Position numbers and translations under genes: made by a program. Under the pieces are notes generated by a model. It ran no database searches. It was not told where the DNA came from and saw only the letters and a program-made list of their open reading frames with translations. This document shows positions 42,800 through 52,000 of a DNA stretch of 64,000 bases, piece by piece (positions within the stretch are counted from its first letter, which is position 1; each line of letters begins with the position of its first letter). This stretch comes from CAWDMN01 sp963803155 (GTDB lineage: Bacteria; Acidobacteriota; Terriglobia; Versatilivoradales; Versatilivoraceae), in contig CAWDMN010000046.1 of NCBI GenBank assembly GCA_963803155.1, positions 1 through 64,000 of the forward strand, read 5' to 3'.

Positions 42800-45700
42800 T
42801 TACCATTCGAAGCGGGCGCCCACCTGTCCGCGGCGGTTGCCGTATACACCGGTCACGGCCCCGAAATAATCCTGGTTGGTGGATCCACTATTGGGGTCGT
42901 TCCAGTGATGGCGGTTGAAAATATTGAAGAACTCAGCGCGCAAAGATGCCTTAAACCTTCCGTCCTTGCCAAAGGCAAACCTCTTGAGGATGCTGAAATC
43001 TTCATTGAAATATGCCCAGCTAGTGAAACCATAAGTATACAACTGCTGGTTGCCGAATTCCCCGAAGGCGGGATCGGTGAAAGCTTTGGGATCGAACATC
43101 AGATTGCTAGGATCAGCCAGGTTGTTGAGATTCAATCCCCGGAAGGTGTTATTCAGACTGCCAGCCTGATTGGCATATACCGAGGACCAGCCCGGATACC
43201 CGTTGGAGCGGCCAACGGCTCGTATTGGCATGCCGCTGTGATAACCCACCACGCTTCCCAACTGCCAGCCCCCTACCAGGTAATTCGCAGCTCCGCCTTT
43301 GGCGGCCCATTTCTTTCCCTTCCCAAAGGGGAGGTCGTAAACAAAATACCCCTTGAGTTGATGTTGCGGGATGTTCGGCGCCACGGTGTCGGCAAAGGAG
43401 TCGTATGCATACGGATCCTGCCACTGAGAACCGTTTTTCCAACCCTCCGTCATCGCCCCTCCATCCTGAACCCCGGGGGTTGAATCGGTGTTGGTTGTCG
43501 CATGCTGGTAAGTGTAGTTGAGATCGGCGGCCAGGCCATTGCCGTACCGCTTCTTGAACTCCACAATCAAAGCGCGATAGGCGCTCTTGCCCAGCGGTGA
43601 ACCGGCGAAAAGGATCGGGTTGTTGTCTGGGCCCATGGTTTGCGGGAAAGGTCCGATGGCCGCGTTGGCAGGGTACCCGCCATAACCACCGACCGCGTCG
43701 ACAATGAAGGGATACCACGGAACTCCGGCGGCCTGCGCATCCGCTTCCGAGCCGATCCAATCTCCCGCATGGCCGGATTTCAGCAAAGGCAAATACTGGC
43801 TGAGCGTCGTATAGTTGAGCGGATTCAGCATCCCATTGTGGAGGTCGCGGCCAATATTGCCGACGTAATTGACATCCAACAAGGCGTCCTTGCCAACCTC
43901 GTACTGAACGCCAACATTCCAGTTCTGAACTCTGCCAAGATGCAGCATGTTGGGATCGACACTCACGGTCGCCCAAGTGTAGATTCGATTGGCGGAAGGA
44001 TCCGTTCCGGACGGAATGAACGTTCCCCCGTAAATGGTGTTGTCCCAGTTAAAGGCAACCTGGTTGGGGGATATACCCTGGGTGTTGTTCGTGCCGGTGT
44101 AGCCCATAATGGCCTGCCCGTCAATGTTATAAGGCAGTGTGCCCCACTGGTTGATTCCAAGCGGAATATAGCGCAAGCCCCAAGATCCTCGCACCACCCA
44201 CTTGGGGCTGACCTGGTAAGCGGCGCCGATATACGGGGCAAACTGGTTGTATTTCTGGTTCTTCTCCCAGCTATCCGACCCGCTTTGGGCATATTGGTAA
44301 GCACCTTTGAGGGGCGCCCAGCTGGGATTCACGGCGTCGAGAGTGAAGTTGGTCCAATGGCCGTCATACTCGTGCCAGGGCGTGTTGAAATCCCAGCGCA
44401 CTCCCATGTTGACGGTCAGCTTTGGCGTCACCTTAATGGAATCATTAACGGAGAAATTGAGACCATCGCGTCCCGCTCTCGAGGCGAGGCCCGTCCCTTG
44501 AGTTCCACTCCCCACTTCGCCAAGCATGAAGTTGGCAAATCCGAATCCGATTTGCGGATTGATTTCCGAATTCGTGTAAAGCGCGTCAGGCATGCCTGTG
44601 GCATTTCCGAAGCTGTAAGAATAATAGTGGGAAGACCCCGAATCTTTTGGCCGGAATAGCTTCAACTCGCCCCCGAATTTGAAAGTGTGTCTTCCCTTTA
44701 TCCAAGATAATCCGTCACGGATCTGCCACTGTGTGTACTGGTAGATGTAACCAAAGCGGCTGCCAATCTGGCTTTCGCAAATCTGGGTGAAGGTGTTGAC
44801 ACAGCCAAAACTGATCACAGGAAGATTATTGCTGGCGGCGCCTTCCGGCACGGGGAAACCTAGCGAGGCATTATCCACCGGAGAGCCCGTGGTTTCCGAT
44901 TTGTACCAGTTGTTATAAGCCAGCGAAAAGGTGTTGAAAAGAGTCGGCGAAAAAAGGTGGTCGTCAACAATCCGGACTCCCTTGGATGTCTGTGTTGCGC
45001 TCTGCGAAAACGCCAGCGGGCCCGGATCCGAGGACCCCTGCAGCCAGAGGCCTCCACTATTTGACAAAAACGGCTGGCGATAATAGTTGATCGAGGCGCT
45101 CAGATGGTTCTTATCTCCAAAGTGCTGATCGACCTTGAAATCGAGATGATGCAGGGTAAAAATGGGGGTTCCATTCACCAGCGAGCCGTAGTTGTTGGTG
45201 AGATTGTTATTCATCGGTTTATACTGATCATAAAGCGCCAGCACTTTCTTGGCTTGAGGACTGATCTGGTCATTCGGGATGAGGTTGCCGGGGAAAACAT
45301 TCCCGGTTTGGGGATTGAAAATGGCGCCGCGATAAATTGTGTTTCCCGCGCTGTCGGTTCCAAAGTTCACCGATGGATCCAACAAGGCACTGAAATCACC
45401 GGTCCGCATGGCAAGCGTGGGGACCGTGCTACCTGAGGTGGTGAAGCGCAGATCATTCTGATCGTAATGTTCGTAGGAACCAAAGATAAAGGTTTTATTC
45501 CTGCCATTGTAAATCTTAGGCAGATAGATAGGACCGCCGGCACTGAATCCCCAGTCTTTGTAACGATCGCGCGCCTTGGGGAGGCCATAAAAATTATTGT
45601 CCCAGGTGTTCGCGTCCAGGGCTTCATTCGCCAGGAAGCCATAAGCGCTGCCATGGAAATCGTTGGTTCCGGATTTCAGCGTGTACATGAACGCGCCTCC

Positions 45701-46372
45701 CCCGGTGGCCGCCGCATCCGCCCCGACTACCGTTTGAACTTCGAACTCCTGCACCGACTCCATGCCGGGCGGCGGCTGTGTGCCCTGGATTCCGGCATTG
45801 GCATCCGTCCCGTCCACCACGATCGCCTTCGTCATGGTTTGCGAGCCCGCGATGCTGGTCGACCAGCTGTTGCCCGTAACGGTCGGAACCGCCGCAAAGG
45901 CAAAATTAGACACGTCTCGGCCTCCAGCGACCGATAGGGGCAGAATCGTGAGGTCGCTTCCTTTCATGTTGGTCCCCACATTCGCGGTTTCGGTGGCGAG
46001 AGGGGAAGCATCGGCCTGCACTTCAATGCTTTCGGTAGTCGCGCCCAGGGCTAATGCGATATCCAGTTTGACAATTTGCCCCAACGAAATCGTCACATGT
46101 TCCTGCACATAAGTTTTGAAATTGGGGGTTTTGAATTCGATAGTGTAAGTTCCAATGGGCAAGTTCGGAATGGTGTAAATACCAAGATCATTAGTGACTC
46201 CATGGCTGACCACTTTGGTTTCCACCTGAGTGGCTGTCACCTCAACCTTGGGCACTACAGCTCCGCTAGGATCCGTCACCCGGCCGGTAATGGTTCCCCG
46301 GTCAGATTGTGCCCTGGCAAACAGCGCCATCAGCAGGATTGCCGAAAACAAAAGCAAACACCGCGCTTTCAT
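42800..46372 (-). CDS. TonB-dependent receptor, carboxypeptidase-regulatory-domain type, 1190 aa
   Basis: A signal peptide (MKARCLLLFSAILLMALFAR, AQ) is followed by a carboxypeptidase-regulatory domain (DRGTITGRVTDPSGAVVPKV, PIGTYTIEFKTPNFK), a plug region (VVDGTDANAGIQGTQPPPGM, MYTLKSGTNDFHGSAYGFLA) and a long barrel ending in Trp (VGARFEW). It is longer than the receptor at 19835-22888 and not closely related to it beyond the family. AAGGAGG precedes the ATG at 46372. Import of an unknown large substrate is presumed; the CRTAC1/TPR operon follows on the same strand. Confidence 0.92.
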   Translation of the reverse strand: MKARCLLLFSAILLMALFARAQSDRGTITGRVTDPSGAVVPKVEVTATQVETKVVSHGVTNDLGIYTIPNLPIGTYTIEFKTPNFKTYVQEHVTISLGQIVKLDIALALGATTESIEVQADASPLATETANVGTNMKGSDLTILPLSVAGGRDVSNFAFAAVPTVTGNSWSTSIAGSQTMTKAIVVDGTDANAGIQGTQPPPGMESVQEFEVQTVVGADAAATGGGAFMYTLKSGTNDFHGSAYGFLANEALDANTWDNNFYGLPKARDRYKDWGFSAGGPIYLPKIYNGRNKTFIFGSYEHYDQNDLRFTTSGSTVPTLAMRTGDFSALLDPSVNFGTDSAGNTIYRGAIFNPQTGNVFPGNLIPNDQISPQAKKVLALYDQYKPMNNNLTNNYGSLVNGTPIFTLHHLDFKVDQHFGDKNHLSASINYYRQPFLSNSGGLWLQGSSDPGPLAFSQSATQTSKGVRIVDDHLFSPTLFNTFSLAYNNWYKSETTGSPVDNASLGFPVPEGAASNNLPVISFGCVNTFTQICESQIGSRFGYIYQYTQWQIRDGLSWIKGRHTFKFGGELKLFRPKDSGSSHYYSYSFGNATGMPDALYTNSEINPQIGFGFANFMLGEVGSGTQGTGLASRAGRDGLNFSVNDSIKVTPKLTVNMGVRWDFNTPWHEYDGHWTNFTLDAVNPSWAPLKGAYQYAQSGSDSWEKNQKYNQFAPYIGAAYQVSPKWVVRGSWGLRYIPLGINQWGTLPYNIDGQAIMGYTGTNNTQGISPNQVAFNWDNTIYGGTFIPSGTDPSANRIYTWATVSVDPNMLHLGRVQNWNVGVQYEVGKDALLDVNYVGNIGRDLHNGMLNPLNYTTLSQYLPLLKSGHAGDWIGSEADAQAAGVPWYPFIVDAVGGYGGYPANAAIGPFPQTMGPDNNPILFAGSPLGKSAYRALIVEFKKRYGNGLAADLNYTYQHATTNTDSTPGVQDGGAMTEGWKNGSQWQDPYAYDSFADTVAPNIPQHQLKGYFVYDLPFGKGKKWAAKGGAANYLVGGWQLGSVVGYHSGMPIRAVGRSNGYPGWSSVYANQAGSLNNTFRGLNLNNLADPSNLMFDPKAFTDPAFGEFGNQQLYTYGFTSWAYFNEDFSILKRFAFGKDGRFKASLRAEFFNIFNRHHWNDPNSGSTNQDYFGAVTGVYGNRRGQVGARFEW

Positions 46373-46846
46373 TAGTGAAAACCTCCTTAGAAAGATCTCC
46401 TCCATCAGAGGAATCCGTGCCTTGGGATCTATGCAATGACTCGCCGCCCCGGCAAGATTTCAGGAAAAAGACCAACATCATCCTCCCGTCAGGAGGCGCC
46501 CACATCATGCGCATACACTCAGCAGGGGAAAAAATCCCTTCCAGTTTGGGGTTGTCGGCAAAGGCGCCACGAAGGGCTCCAGAAAGAAGTTTGAATAGGC
46601 ATAGTATTACATGCGGCATGGCTGGGGTCAAGCGATCAGGAAAATTGGTTCTGCCAAGGACGGGGGCTCCTACCAGGTAAAATTTCCACCCGGCTTGTAA
46701 AATTTTCACCCTGAGGGAGGCTGATCATGGGCCAATCAGCTTATTATATTGGTGTTAATAATTCTCCCGCGGTTTTGTACTTCACTTGCAAGAACAAGGA
46801 TTGTGAGACTTAGGATGGATAATTAATTATAAAAAAGGATAACTAT
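46373..46846. other. Intergenic between divergent genes
   Basis: This is the upstream region of the receptor. Near 46675-46710 TAAAATTT-CACCC-GGCTTG / TAAAATTTTCACCCTGAGG is an imperfect direct repeat. No gene is seen. Confidence 0.45.
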
Positions 46847-47047
46847 ATGGGTATTAAGAAAATATGTGCTTGGTGCGGCAAGGTACTCCCGGAATTGAAG
46901 GACTCGCATGCCGCCGGGACCTCCCACGGGATTTGCAGCCCCTGTGCAAAGTTTTTTTTTGGTGTGCCGGCGCGACGGGCGCTCAAAAAAATGGCCGGTT
47001 TGTTGACTGCCTCGGATCCCAGATCCGCCTATAGCTCCAAGGCATAG
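46847..47047 (+). CDS. Small zinc-ribbon-like protein, 66 aa
   Basis: Two CxxC knuckles (KKICAWCGKVLPEL and SHGICSPCAKFFFG) suggest a zinc ribbon; the C-terminus is basic. AAGGAT precedes the ATG. It is a small cytoplasmic protein of a type seen in sensor or response-regulator contexts; function unknown. Confidence 0.75.
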   Translation: MGIKKICAWCGKVLPELKDSHAAGTSHGICSPCAKFFFGVPARRALKKMAGLLTASDPRSAYSSKA

Positions 47048-47458
47048 AAGATTTTTTTGTCGTTAAAATCCTCATATCGTATTCCTTTCCCCCTCATCTT
47101 TTCGTTCTCAATTTTCTCTTCAAGATCCATGTCTGCCTTTTAATAAATGATTTACGTTCCGGCGAGCAAATTAAGTCGGCGGCAATCATCTAGAGAAAAG
47201 AAGACTGAGAGCCAGGATATTCCCCCGGACCGGCCCTGACGACCAAGCGTCAACACACGCTGACTAAAAAAATACCACAAGAGTGAATCCGGCGCATGTG
47301 ACGAAGTCGTCTCGCGCACGTTCACGCCGCAGCCCGGCCCGCCCGTGTAATGACGAGATTCTTGCGACCCACCACGGACGGTTGTTTCTTTCCGGGGGAG
47401 GATCGGAGCTCCCGCAAGCGGCTGTCGGGGCGGACAAATAAAAAATCTCAAAAAACAG
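47048..47458. other. Intergenic, no gene seen
   Basis: The region upstream of the MarR gene. The frame of the MarR gene is open upstream of 47518 but has no start with a ribosome binding site. Confidence 0.45.
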
Positions 47459-47500
47459 TTGACATTATCATTACATGTATATTACATATATTGTGTTTTA
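47459..47500 (+). promoter_or_regulatory. Probable marR promoter with palindromic operator
   Basis: A consensus -35 box TTGACA stands at 47459-47464. The perfect palindrome TACATGTA (47472-47479) lies in the spacer, and A/T-rich -10 candidates (TATATT at 47480-47485 or TTACAT at 47482-47487) follow. The overlap of promoter and palindrome fits autorepression by the MarR protein encoded 20-40 bases downstream. Confidence 0.5.
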
Positions 47501-47517
47501 CATTTTATGGAGGCATC

Positions 47518-48027
47518 ATGAACAACACACGGTTGAGATCGTTCCGAAAGCATCTGCGGGAGATTGAACGAGCCGTGGCCCGTCATTTAAAGGACCAAAC
47601 CCCCTGCTGTGGCATCACCCTGGCTCAATGCCACGTGCTTATGGAGCTTGAAGAGATGGCCCATCCCGGCATCGCGGAGTTGGCCGACCGGCTGCAACTG
47701 GATGCAAGCACCCTCAGCCGGACCATTGACGGGCTGGTAAAGTCCGGCCTGGTCAGCCGCACGGAAAATCCGCAAAACCGGCGTTCCAGCCGGATCGCCC
47801 TGACGGAAAATGGGGTTCAGACTTGCCATCAAATCAACCTAGTCTGCGATGAATTTTATTCGAGGTTGTTTGAAAAAATTCCCAAAGGCCAGCATTCCAA
47901 GCTCCTGGAAACCATCGGACTCTTTTCCCAGGTCTTTTCCGAATTTCAAACGGAGAACTGTTGGAAGCATTCCTTGAAAAATCTGCCCGAGAAAGAAGGA
48001 GATCGTCATGGAAAAAAATGCAAATAG
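47518..48027 (+). CDS. MarR family regulator, 169 aa
   Basis: The winged helix-turn-helix is clear: HVLMELEEMAHPGIAELADR, LQLDASTLSRTIDGLVKSGL, then the wing VSRTENPQNRRSSRIALTEN. Near the N-terminus TPCCGITLAQCHVL holds three Cys residues (CC and C) that could sense thiol-reactive compounds or metals. GGAGG precedes the ATG at 47518. Its 3' end overlaps the start of hgcA by 20 bases, so it is very likely cotranscribed and a candidate regulator of the mercury-methylation genes. ArsR-type regulators are the ones usually named beside hgcAB; a MarR here is less usual. Confidence 0.85.
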   Translation: MNNTRLRSFRKHLREIERAVARHLKDQTPCCGITLAQCHVLMELEEMAHPGIAELADRLQLDASTLSRTIDGLVKSGLVSRTENPQNRRSSRIALTENGVQTCHQINLVCDEFYSRLFEKIPKGQHSKLLETIGLFSQVFSEFQTENCWKHSLKNLPEKEGDRHGKKCK

Positions 48028-49072
48028 CCCCTGTTCCTGCAGTTGTGGCGCAAGCCGGCCAATTGCCAAGGAGCCCTGGATCGCTGGCACACTCCAGACT
48101 TCGGCGGGAAACATTCCCGCCGTTTCCGGCGAGCTCGGCTGGGCGGACCGCATCGGCGGTTGGAAGGCGCGGTGGGGGCATCGAGGCAGCTATCAAGTGG
48201 CTCCCGGACTTTATGCATTGGGCACTCCTGTTCCGACAGATGTAATTCTGGTGACGGCCAATTACAAGCTCACTTTTGACAAGCTTCGCCAAGAACTGGC
48301 GGGCATCAATGCCTGGATTCTGGTTTTGGACACGCGCGGGATCAATGTCTGGTGCGCGGCGGGCAAAGGAACATTTTCGACCAGCGAGGTGATCCGCCAG
48401 ATCGAAAGCACAAAGCTAAAAGCCGTGACCTCCAACAGAACACTGGTGCTGCCCCAACTCGGAGCCTCCGGAGTTTCTGGATATCAGGTCAAACGGGAGA
48501 CGGGATACAACGTAGTATACGGTCCCGTCCGGGCCAGGGACCTTCCGGAATTCTTAAAGAACGGGATGAAGGCCTCCGAGAAAATGCGGGCAATTCAATT
48601 CCCTTTCCGGGAACGGCTGGTTTTGATTCCCGTTGAATTGATTTCTGTTCTAAAGTACTTTTTCATTTATTTTATTCTGGCGGGAGCGCTCAGCTTTTTG
48701 CTCGGCAGGGGCACACTCTCCAACTTGGCGACACTGGGATTTCCGGTGTTGGGAGCATTGCTCGTGGGAATCGTCCTGGTTCCAGCCTTGCTTCCGTTTC
48801 TTCCTTTCCGTTCCTTCACTTTGAAGGGATGGATTCCGGGAATTCTTTGGGCCGTCGTCGCAAGCTGGTGGGCAGGCGCTGGGAACCTACAGTTCCTGGG
48901 CAATCTCCTTCTACTTCCCATTTTATCCGCCGGTTTTGCCTTGACCTTTACGGGAAGCAGCACCTACACCTCCCAAACCGGGGTCAACAAAGAGATTCGG
49001 CTATTTGCCCGACCCATGGCCATTTCGGGAGTTCTGGGCATGTCCATGATGGTGGTGAATTGGTTTGTCTGA
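48008..49072 (+). CDS. hgcA: Mercury methylation corrinoid protein HgcA, 354 aa
   Basis: The diagnostic cap-helix motif NVWCAAGK is at residues 113-120; Cys116 would be the cobalt-ligating Cys. The N-terminal half is the corrinoid-binding domain related to CdhD of the Wood-Ljungdahl corrinoid iron-sulfur protein (GYNVVYGPVRARDLPEFLKN). The C-terminal half has about five membrane helices (LKYFFIYFILAGALSFLLGR, FPVLGALLVGIVLVPALLPF, and others), as in known HgcA. HgcA transfers a methyl group from a corrinoid to Hg(II), using HgcB to reduce the corrinoid. AAGGAG precedes the ATG, which lies inside the end of the MarR gene. The N-terminus also has a Cys-rich stretch (PCSCSCGAS). Confidence 0.95.
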   Translation: MEKNANSPCSCSCGASRPIAKEPWIAGTLQTSAGNIPAVSGELGWADRIGGWKARWGHRGSYQVAPGLYALGTPVPTDVILVTANYKLTFDKLRQELAGINAWILVLDTRGINVWCAAGKGTFSTSEVIRQIESTKLKAVTSNRTLVLPQLGASGVSGYQVKRETGYNVVYGPVRARDLPEFLKNGMKASEKMRAIQFPFRERLVLIPVELISVLKYFFIYFILAGALSFLLGRGTLSNLATLGFPVLGALLVGIVLVPALLPFLPFRSFTLKGWIPGILWAVVASWWAGAGNLQFLGNLLLLPILSAGFALTFTGSSTYTSQTGVNKEIRLFARPMAISGVLGMSMMVVNWFV

Positions 49073-49176
49073 GTCCGGCTCGAGGCGGGGGGACTGATGC
49101 GGTATCGAGATCAGACCAGGGCATTCCGGATCTGTCATTCTTTCGAAAGATGGAAAATATTAAGGATCAAACGCTC

Positions 49177-49476
49177 ATGAAATATCTAAAAAACGTAGCG
49201 ACCATTCAAATCGATGACAATAAATGCACAGGGTGTGGCCAATGCCTCATGGTATGCCCGCACCAGGTGATCAGAGTACAGAATCGCCGCGCTTACACGC
49301 ACGACTTGGACGCTTGTATGGAATGCGGCGCCTGCAAGATGAATTGTCCCGCCGGAGCCATTGAAGTCAATGTTGGAGTCGGTTGTGCGTATGCCATTCT
49401 CAGGGGAATGCTGTATGGAACAGCGCCCAGCTGCGGCTGTTCGGGAGACTCGGCAGCCCCTAGTTGCGGGGCCTGA
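49177..49476 (+). CDS. hgcB: Mercury methylation ferredoxin HgcB, 99 aa
   Basis: Two [4Fe-4S] motifs are present: CTGCGQCLMVCP (Cys17, 20, 23, 27) and the HgcB-typical CMECGACKMNCP (Cys47, 50, 53, 57). Further Cys residues follow at 70 (VGVGCAYA) and in the tail (SCGCSG, SCGA), matching the extra conserved Cys and the C-terminal Cys pair of HgcB. It supplies low-potential electrons to HgcA and may bind Hg(II) by the tail. AAGGA precedes the ATG at 49177; an in-frame ATG at 49150 is less likely. It lies 104 bases behind hgcA. Confidence 0.95.
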   Translation: MKYLKNVATIQIDDNKCTGCGQCLMVCPHQVIRVQNRRAYTHDLDACMECGACKMNCPAGAIEVNVGVGCAYAILRGMLYGTAPSCGCSGDSAAPSCGA

Positions 49477-49660
49477 GCCGGAGAACGGTATTTCACAACG
49501 AGATTCCAATGTCTCAGCCGATATTTACTGTACCAATAACTTAAATTCACCTAATGGCTATCTGGCGAACCGGCTCTCCAGAAAGTCTTTGGTATAAGAT
49601 AGTCCACTTCAATTGCTTCTTATGCCGTCTATTGGCTCCGCCAAAAGGAGTGCATTTCAT

Positions 49661-50206
49661 ATGGATTTTCCGAAGTTAATAAAGATACGGCAGAGTGTGA
49701 GGAAGTATCGAGCGGCCTCGGTCGAAGGGGAGAAACTGCAACTATTGATCGAAGCCGTGCGCCTGGCGCCTTCCGCGAGCAACTCACAACCCTGGAAATT
49801 AATAATTGTCGATGAGCCGGAACTGAAAGAGAAGGTCGCCAGAGCCACCTTCAATCGAATCGTTTCTTTTAATAGCTTTGCTCCCGAAGCTCCGGTGATT
49901 GCCGTATTCACCCTCGAAAAACCGAAGCTGATCGCCCAGATCGGGGGAAGATTAAAACAGCGGGAGTTCCCCTTGATTGATATTGGCATTGCCGCCGAAC
50001 ATTTTTGTCTGCAAGCCGCTGAATTGGGCCTGGGCAGTTGTATGCTGGGTTGGTTCGATGAGACGGCCATTCAAAGACTATTGAATATTCCGCGCAAAAC
50101 CAGGATTGGTCTGGTTATTACAGTGGGGTATCCGGTGGAAGGTTATCCCCTGCGGGAGAAGAGCCGCAAGAGCTTAAAGGAGATGAGCAGTTTTAACCGA
50201 TATTGA
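49661..50206 (+). CDS. Nitroreductase family protein, 181 aa
   Basis: The FMN-binding fold is clear: the N-terminal IRQSVRKYRAASVEGEKLQL, then LAPSASNSQPWKLIIVDEPE, DIGIAAEHFCLQAAELGLGS and TVGYPVEGYPLREKSRKSLK. The family reduces nitro compounds, flavins or quinones with NAD(P)H. AAGGAG lies ten bases before the ATG. It is close behind hgcAB, but with its own leader; a link with mercury metabolism is not shown. Confidence 0.88.
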   Translation: MDFPKLIKIRQSVRKYRAASVEGEKLQLLIEAVRLAPSASNSQPWKLIIVDEPELKEKVARATFNRIVSFNSFAPEAPVIAVFTLEKPKLIAQIGGRLKQREFPLIDIGIAAEHFCLQAAELGLGSCMLGWFDETAIQRLLNIPRKTRIGLVITVGYPVEGYPLREKSRKSLKEMSSFNRY

Positions 50207-50401
50207 TATGGTTCGTGACTGTTTTTCTTTGAAAATCCCCGCCGGGCAGTCGACCGGACAGAGTGGAAGCACCGCTTCCACTGGTTTTGAACTTATATTC
50301 TTTTGCCGAATCTCCCGCCCTCATGTTTAGCTCCCCGTGAAAAGTATTCCGATCGGCACTTTTCCAGAAAAGAAAATAAGCGCGGGTGGTATGATGGGGA
50401 T

Positions 50402-50716
50402 ATGAACAAACCAAAAGAGCCCATTTCCTTCGAAATTATCTGCCCCTGCTGTCAGGCGACACTGCAGGTTGACCCTCACTTGAAGGCGGTCCTCACTTCC
50501 AAAGCTCATGAAAAACCCCGCGAAATGAAAGATCTCGAGACGGGATTCGAACGGCTGAAGGCTGAAACGGCCAAGCGGGAGGAGGTTTTCCGCAAATCGG
50601 TTGAGGCGGAGAAGATGCAACATCAATTATTGGAGAAAAAATTCGAGGAGTTATTCAAGAAAGCCAAAGAATCGGGAGACGAGCCTCCACCCAAAAGGGA
50701 TATTGACTTCGACTGA
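50402..50716 (+). CDS. Zinc-knuckle plus coiled-coil protein, 104 aa
   Basis: The N-terminus FEIICPCCQATLQVDPHLKA has a CxxC knuckle, followed by a long charged helix (about 45-95: ERLKAETAKREEVFRKSVEA, EKMQHQLLEKKFEELFKKAK) predicted to form a coiled coil. The tail is acidic. GGGGAT precedes the ATG at 50402. Similar small proteins are common in acidobacteria; function unknown. Confidence 0.75.
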   Translation: MNKPKEPISFEIICPCCQATLQVDPHLKAVLTSKAHEKPREMKDLETGFERLKAETAKREEVFRKSVEAEKMQHQLLEKKFEELFKKAKESGDEPPPKRDIDFD

Positions 50717-52000
50717 CTCGTAGGGAAAAGACCCTGGTTCTCCGCCCATGTTTTCCCTTCCTCCCGGCGGATTTCGGAAAATCCGGGAGGATGAGCCAAG
50801 GCCATAAAACAGCATATTTGCACTCAACCATCCTCTTTGCCATTCAGGGATTCCTCAATTTCTGGCCCCTTTCTCTTCACTGGCAACTTGACAATTAAAG
50901 AGAAGGGAATTGCCCGTTGCGCTGGCCCGCTTCAATGTTCCTCCAGAATGAATTTTCAACAAACGACCTGGATGACCTTGCCTGTTTTGCGGCGCGGAGA
51001 TCTTCGAACCCCACTTCTGCCCTATTAAATTCGCGAAATTGACAATTTATCCGTAAAAAAAATGAAACAAATCAAAGTTTTTTGCGTCTTATATATTGTT
51101 TACATGCCTTCCTTTCTCCCTACTGCCCGGCTTCGGCCGGGCTTTTTTTTCATTATTTCTCCCCCCCCTGTTGGGGGTATTGCACTCCCTCCAGTTTGCT
51201 TGAGCCGCAAAAGTCGACGATTTTGAGTCAAGTTCTAAATTGGGAACCAGTGAGTCTCTTTAGTCCGAAACGAAGTCTCGCTAGAGTTGGCCGATCCTTT
51301 AAAACCATGAACACGGGCTGAAATTGGGCAAATCAGAACCGGGAAAAACTGGGTTATTTGATGTCCATCGATAGAGCATGACTGCTTAGACTTGGCAATG
51401 AGATTATCAGTATGGGCGGACCCTGTGCTCCTGATCAGCTGTCTCGGCAACGCGCGACGGAACGCGCGTTCCACCTTATGTAATGCCCTGGCTGCTTCTG
51501 TATTTCATGCTAAATATATCTTTATGATAGCTTTGTACCCTCCTCTTCCATTTCTGTTACCCCGGAATTTGAAAAAGCAGGATCCTACACCCGTACACCT
51601 CCCTTACAAAAGGGGATAAGCGCGAAGCATCGCCTAGCGATCATTCAGACTTGGAGGATTCCACTCACTCCGGCGCAATCGACGGTCGGAAAAGACGGTG
51701 AGGATCGATCTTGACCAAGCATCTACTCCGTCCGTCGAACGATGTACGCCTTCTCCCTTGTTTATGGAGGGGGAGCAACCTATCCAATTGGTTTTCGAAT
51801 CCCAAATTTTCCAAAGAAGAAATCTCAAAATCCCGTATTGAAAGAGAGGCAAAACCAAAAAAAGTAGGGGCGGCGATTTTTTCGATGATAAAAGAAAAGC
51901 AATTTGCCGATGAGACAAACGAGAAACGAAATCGGCAATAACTTGAGCCTGTGTCACACATGAATGGCATGATCCTTCGACTGGAAAAGGGAGGGATGCG
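50717..52000. other. Long intergenic stretch with remnants
   Basis: No supported gene in 1.28 kb. It holds a strong terminator (51125-51150), the hairpin GGAACGCGCGTTCC near 51460, and A/T-rich stretches. Frames on both strands at 51630-52100 lack ribosome binding sites. It looks like decayed accessory DNA. Confidence 0.5.
51125..51150 (+). terminator. Strong rho-independent terminator
   Basis: GCCCGGC, a TTCG tetraloop, GCCGGGC and eight T form a textbook terminator. No protein gene ends nearby (the last stops at 50716), so it may end a small RNA or a long trailer. Confidence 0.85.

Noticed and set aside
42234..42869. Plus-strand frame of 211 codons
   Set aside because: It covers repeat C and the terminator of the receptor gene; composition is not protein-like.
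43640..44659. Plus-strand frame of 339 codons opposite the TonB-dependent receptor
   Set aside because: It is antisense to a clear receptor gene and has no ribosome binding site or family pattern.
50210..50345. Possible fifth copy of repeat B
   Set aside because: Only short phrases (GAAAATCCCCGCCGGGC, TAGCTCCCCGTGAAAAG) match; the core palindrome is missing.
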